From NCBI GenBank assembly GCA_003694875.1, contig RFJN01000163.1, forward strand, positions 1 through 6,382: a stretch of DNA of 6,382 bases, read 5' to 3'. Positions 5,828 to 6,382 of this stretch are shown here, in pieces. This DNA comes from Planctomycetota bacterium (GTDB lineage Bacteria > Planctomycetota > J058 > J103). The notes under the pieces were generated by a model. That model had not been told where the DNA came from. It worked only from the letters and a program-made list of their open reading frames with translations, and made no database searches. Position numbers and translations under genes: made by a program. Position 1 is the stretch's first letter. Each line of letters opens with the position of its first letter.

Positions 5828-5857
5828 CGCCGGCGCGCGGCGAGCGGGAGGCCGGCG
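5828..5857 (-). repeat. Short repeated/inverted GC motif upstream of the promoter-like box
   Basis: The nine-base GCCGGCGCG (plus-strand sense) occurs at 5829-5837 and 5851-5859. Because GCCGGC is self-complementary, 5828-5834 and 5851-5857 can also pair as a 7-bp stem with a 16-base loop. It lies between the TPR stop and the -10-like box. It could be a weak stem after the TPR gene, an operator-like site, or chance in GC-rich DNA. No T-run follows, so it is not called a terminator. Confidence 0.25.
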
Positions 5858-5862
5858 CGGGG

Positions 5863-6382
5863 TCAGGGGCGTACGACGTCGGCCTTGGCGAACTCGATCG
5901 GCACCCGGCGGGCGCGCCGCGGCGGGTAGGGGCGCCGCAGACCGCGGCGCGCGGCCGCCCGCACACCCGGATCGACCGCCTGCGCCTCGAGCACGCGCCG
6001 GTACGCGGCGAGCGCCTCCTCTCGACGGCCGAGCAGATCGAGCGCGCGGCCGTGCCACAGCCGGAACGCCTCGACGCGTTCGGGATCGGGGTGGCCGAGC
6101 TCGAGCGCGCGGGCGAGCGAGCGCTCGGCCGCCGCGTAGTCCCCGGTGCGGATCGCGAGCAGCGCCGCCACCTTGTGGTACAGCGCCTGCCGGGGCTGCA
6201 GCGCGCAGGCGCGCCGCAGGTGCGCGAGCGCGGCGTGCGGATCGCCGCCGTCCACGAAGGCGAGATAGCCCTCGCGGTAGGCGTCGAAGGCGGCGAGTGC
6301 ATCGCGGTCGCGGGGGATGTGGTCGGTCAGTCGGCCCCGCTCGGGCGCGTGGGACTCGGTGTCGAGGCGGAAGGGGATGAAG
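5863..6382 (-). CDS. TPR-repeat protein, 5'-truncated by window edge
   Basis: 172 C-terminal residues are visible; the frame stays open to the window edge, so the true start is outside. In visible numbering, three tetratricopeptide repeats can be read: about 32-65 (AYREGYLAF...ALAHLRRACALQP), 66-99 (LYHKVAALLAIRTGDYAAAERSLARALELG) and 102-135 (EAFRLWHGRALDLLGRREEALAAYRRVLE). They show the expected small residues at helix contacts and the G.Y/G..EEAL pattern. The first 30 residues (FIPFRLDTESHAPER...) are not TPR-like and may be the end of another domain; I do not recognise it. The tail is basic and proline-rich (PYPPRRARR, 151-159) and ends PIEFAKADVV. TPRs mediate protein binding, and no specific role can be given. 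It ends 83 bases before hisG and is probably a separate unit upstream of the his promoter. A GTG at 6255 is an in-frame alternative start but would cut into the first repeat. Confidence 0.8.
   Translation of the reverse strand, partial: FIPFRLDTESHAPERGRLTDHIPRDRDALAAFDAYREGYLAFVDGGDPHAALAHLRRACALQPRQALYHKVAALLAIRTGDYAAAERSLARALELGHPDPERVEAFRLWHGRALDLLGRREEALAAYRRVLEAQAVDPGVRAAARRGLRRPYPPRRARRVPIEFAKADVVRP

Noticed and set aside
5828..5857. Rho-independent terminator between the TPR gene and hisG
   Set aside because: The 7-bp stem has a 16-base loop and no T-run; self-complementary GCCGGC is frequent in such DNA.
5780..5862. Histidine attenuator, leader peptide or T-box upstream of hisG
   Set aside because: The gap is only 83 bases with no run of His codons, no leader ORF and no terminator hairpin pair.
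5780..6058. Upstream extension of the hisG frame to 6058
   Set aside because: The added residues are not HisG-like and overlap the TPR gene out of frame; the ATG at 5779 has a strong SD and the canonical N-terminus.
1..6382. Frequent CTCGAG/GCTCGAGC-like words across the window as a repeat family
   Set aside because: They arise from preferred Leu-Glu, Leu-Glu-Arg and similar codons in GC-rich genes, are unevenly spaced and sit in coding frames.
1..6382. tRNA, rRNA, CRISPR array, insertion sequence or attachment site
   Set aside because: No cloverleaf-like region, regularly spaced repeats, transposase motif or terminal inverted repeat was seen; the window is almost entirely filled by the eight genes listed.

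Overview
The window is a piece of a very GC-rich bacterial chromosome (about three quarters G+C by eye). Every supported gene lies on the minus strand, so transcription runs from high to low coordinates. Most of it is a compact histidine biosynthesis operon in the order hisG - hisC::HAD - hisB - hisH - PEBP (YbhB-like) - hisF - hisA. A TPR protein, cut by the window edge, lies upstream. hisA is cut by the other edge, so the operon probably continues beyond it.

Layout from upstream to downstream: (1) 6382-5863, the C-terminal part of a TPR protein. (2) 5862-5780, an 83-base gap holding the only convincing promoter-like hexamer (TATACT) and a strong Shine-Dalgarno (SD) sequence. (3) 5779-4913, hisG, the long form with its own regulatory domain. 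(4) 4935-3178, a single 585-residue gene fusing a HisC-type aminotransferase to a HAD-family phosphatase. (5) 3181-2585, hisB (dehydratase only). (6) 2581-1964, hisH. (7) 1960-1364, a PEBP/YbhB-family protein with a possible lipoprotein signal. (8) 1364-594, hisF. (9) 597-1, hisA without its C-terminus. Genes are joined by 1- to 23-base overlaps or 3-base gaps, which suggests one translationally coupled transcript. There is no stretch over 300 bases without a gene.

Pathway: the window encodes step 1 (HisG), the HisA isomerisation, IGP synthase (HisH+HisF), IGP dehydratase (HisB), the aminotransferase (HisC) and a candidate histidinol-phosphate phosphatase (the HAD half of the fusion). hisE, hisI and hisD are not seen. 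The two unusual features are the HisC-HAD fusion and the non-histidine PEBP gene placed between hisH and hisF, whose products normally form one complex.

Organism: the GC content, the divergent HisA and HisC variants and the gene order suggest a high-GC, non-actinobacterial lineage such as Myxococcota/'Deltaproteobacteria', Planctomycetota, Acidobacteriota or Gemmatimonadota. This is inference and the phylum cannot be fixed from the sequence alone.
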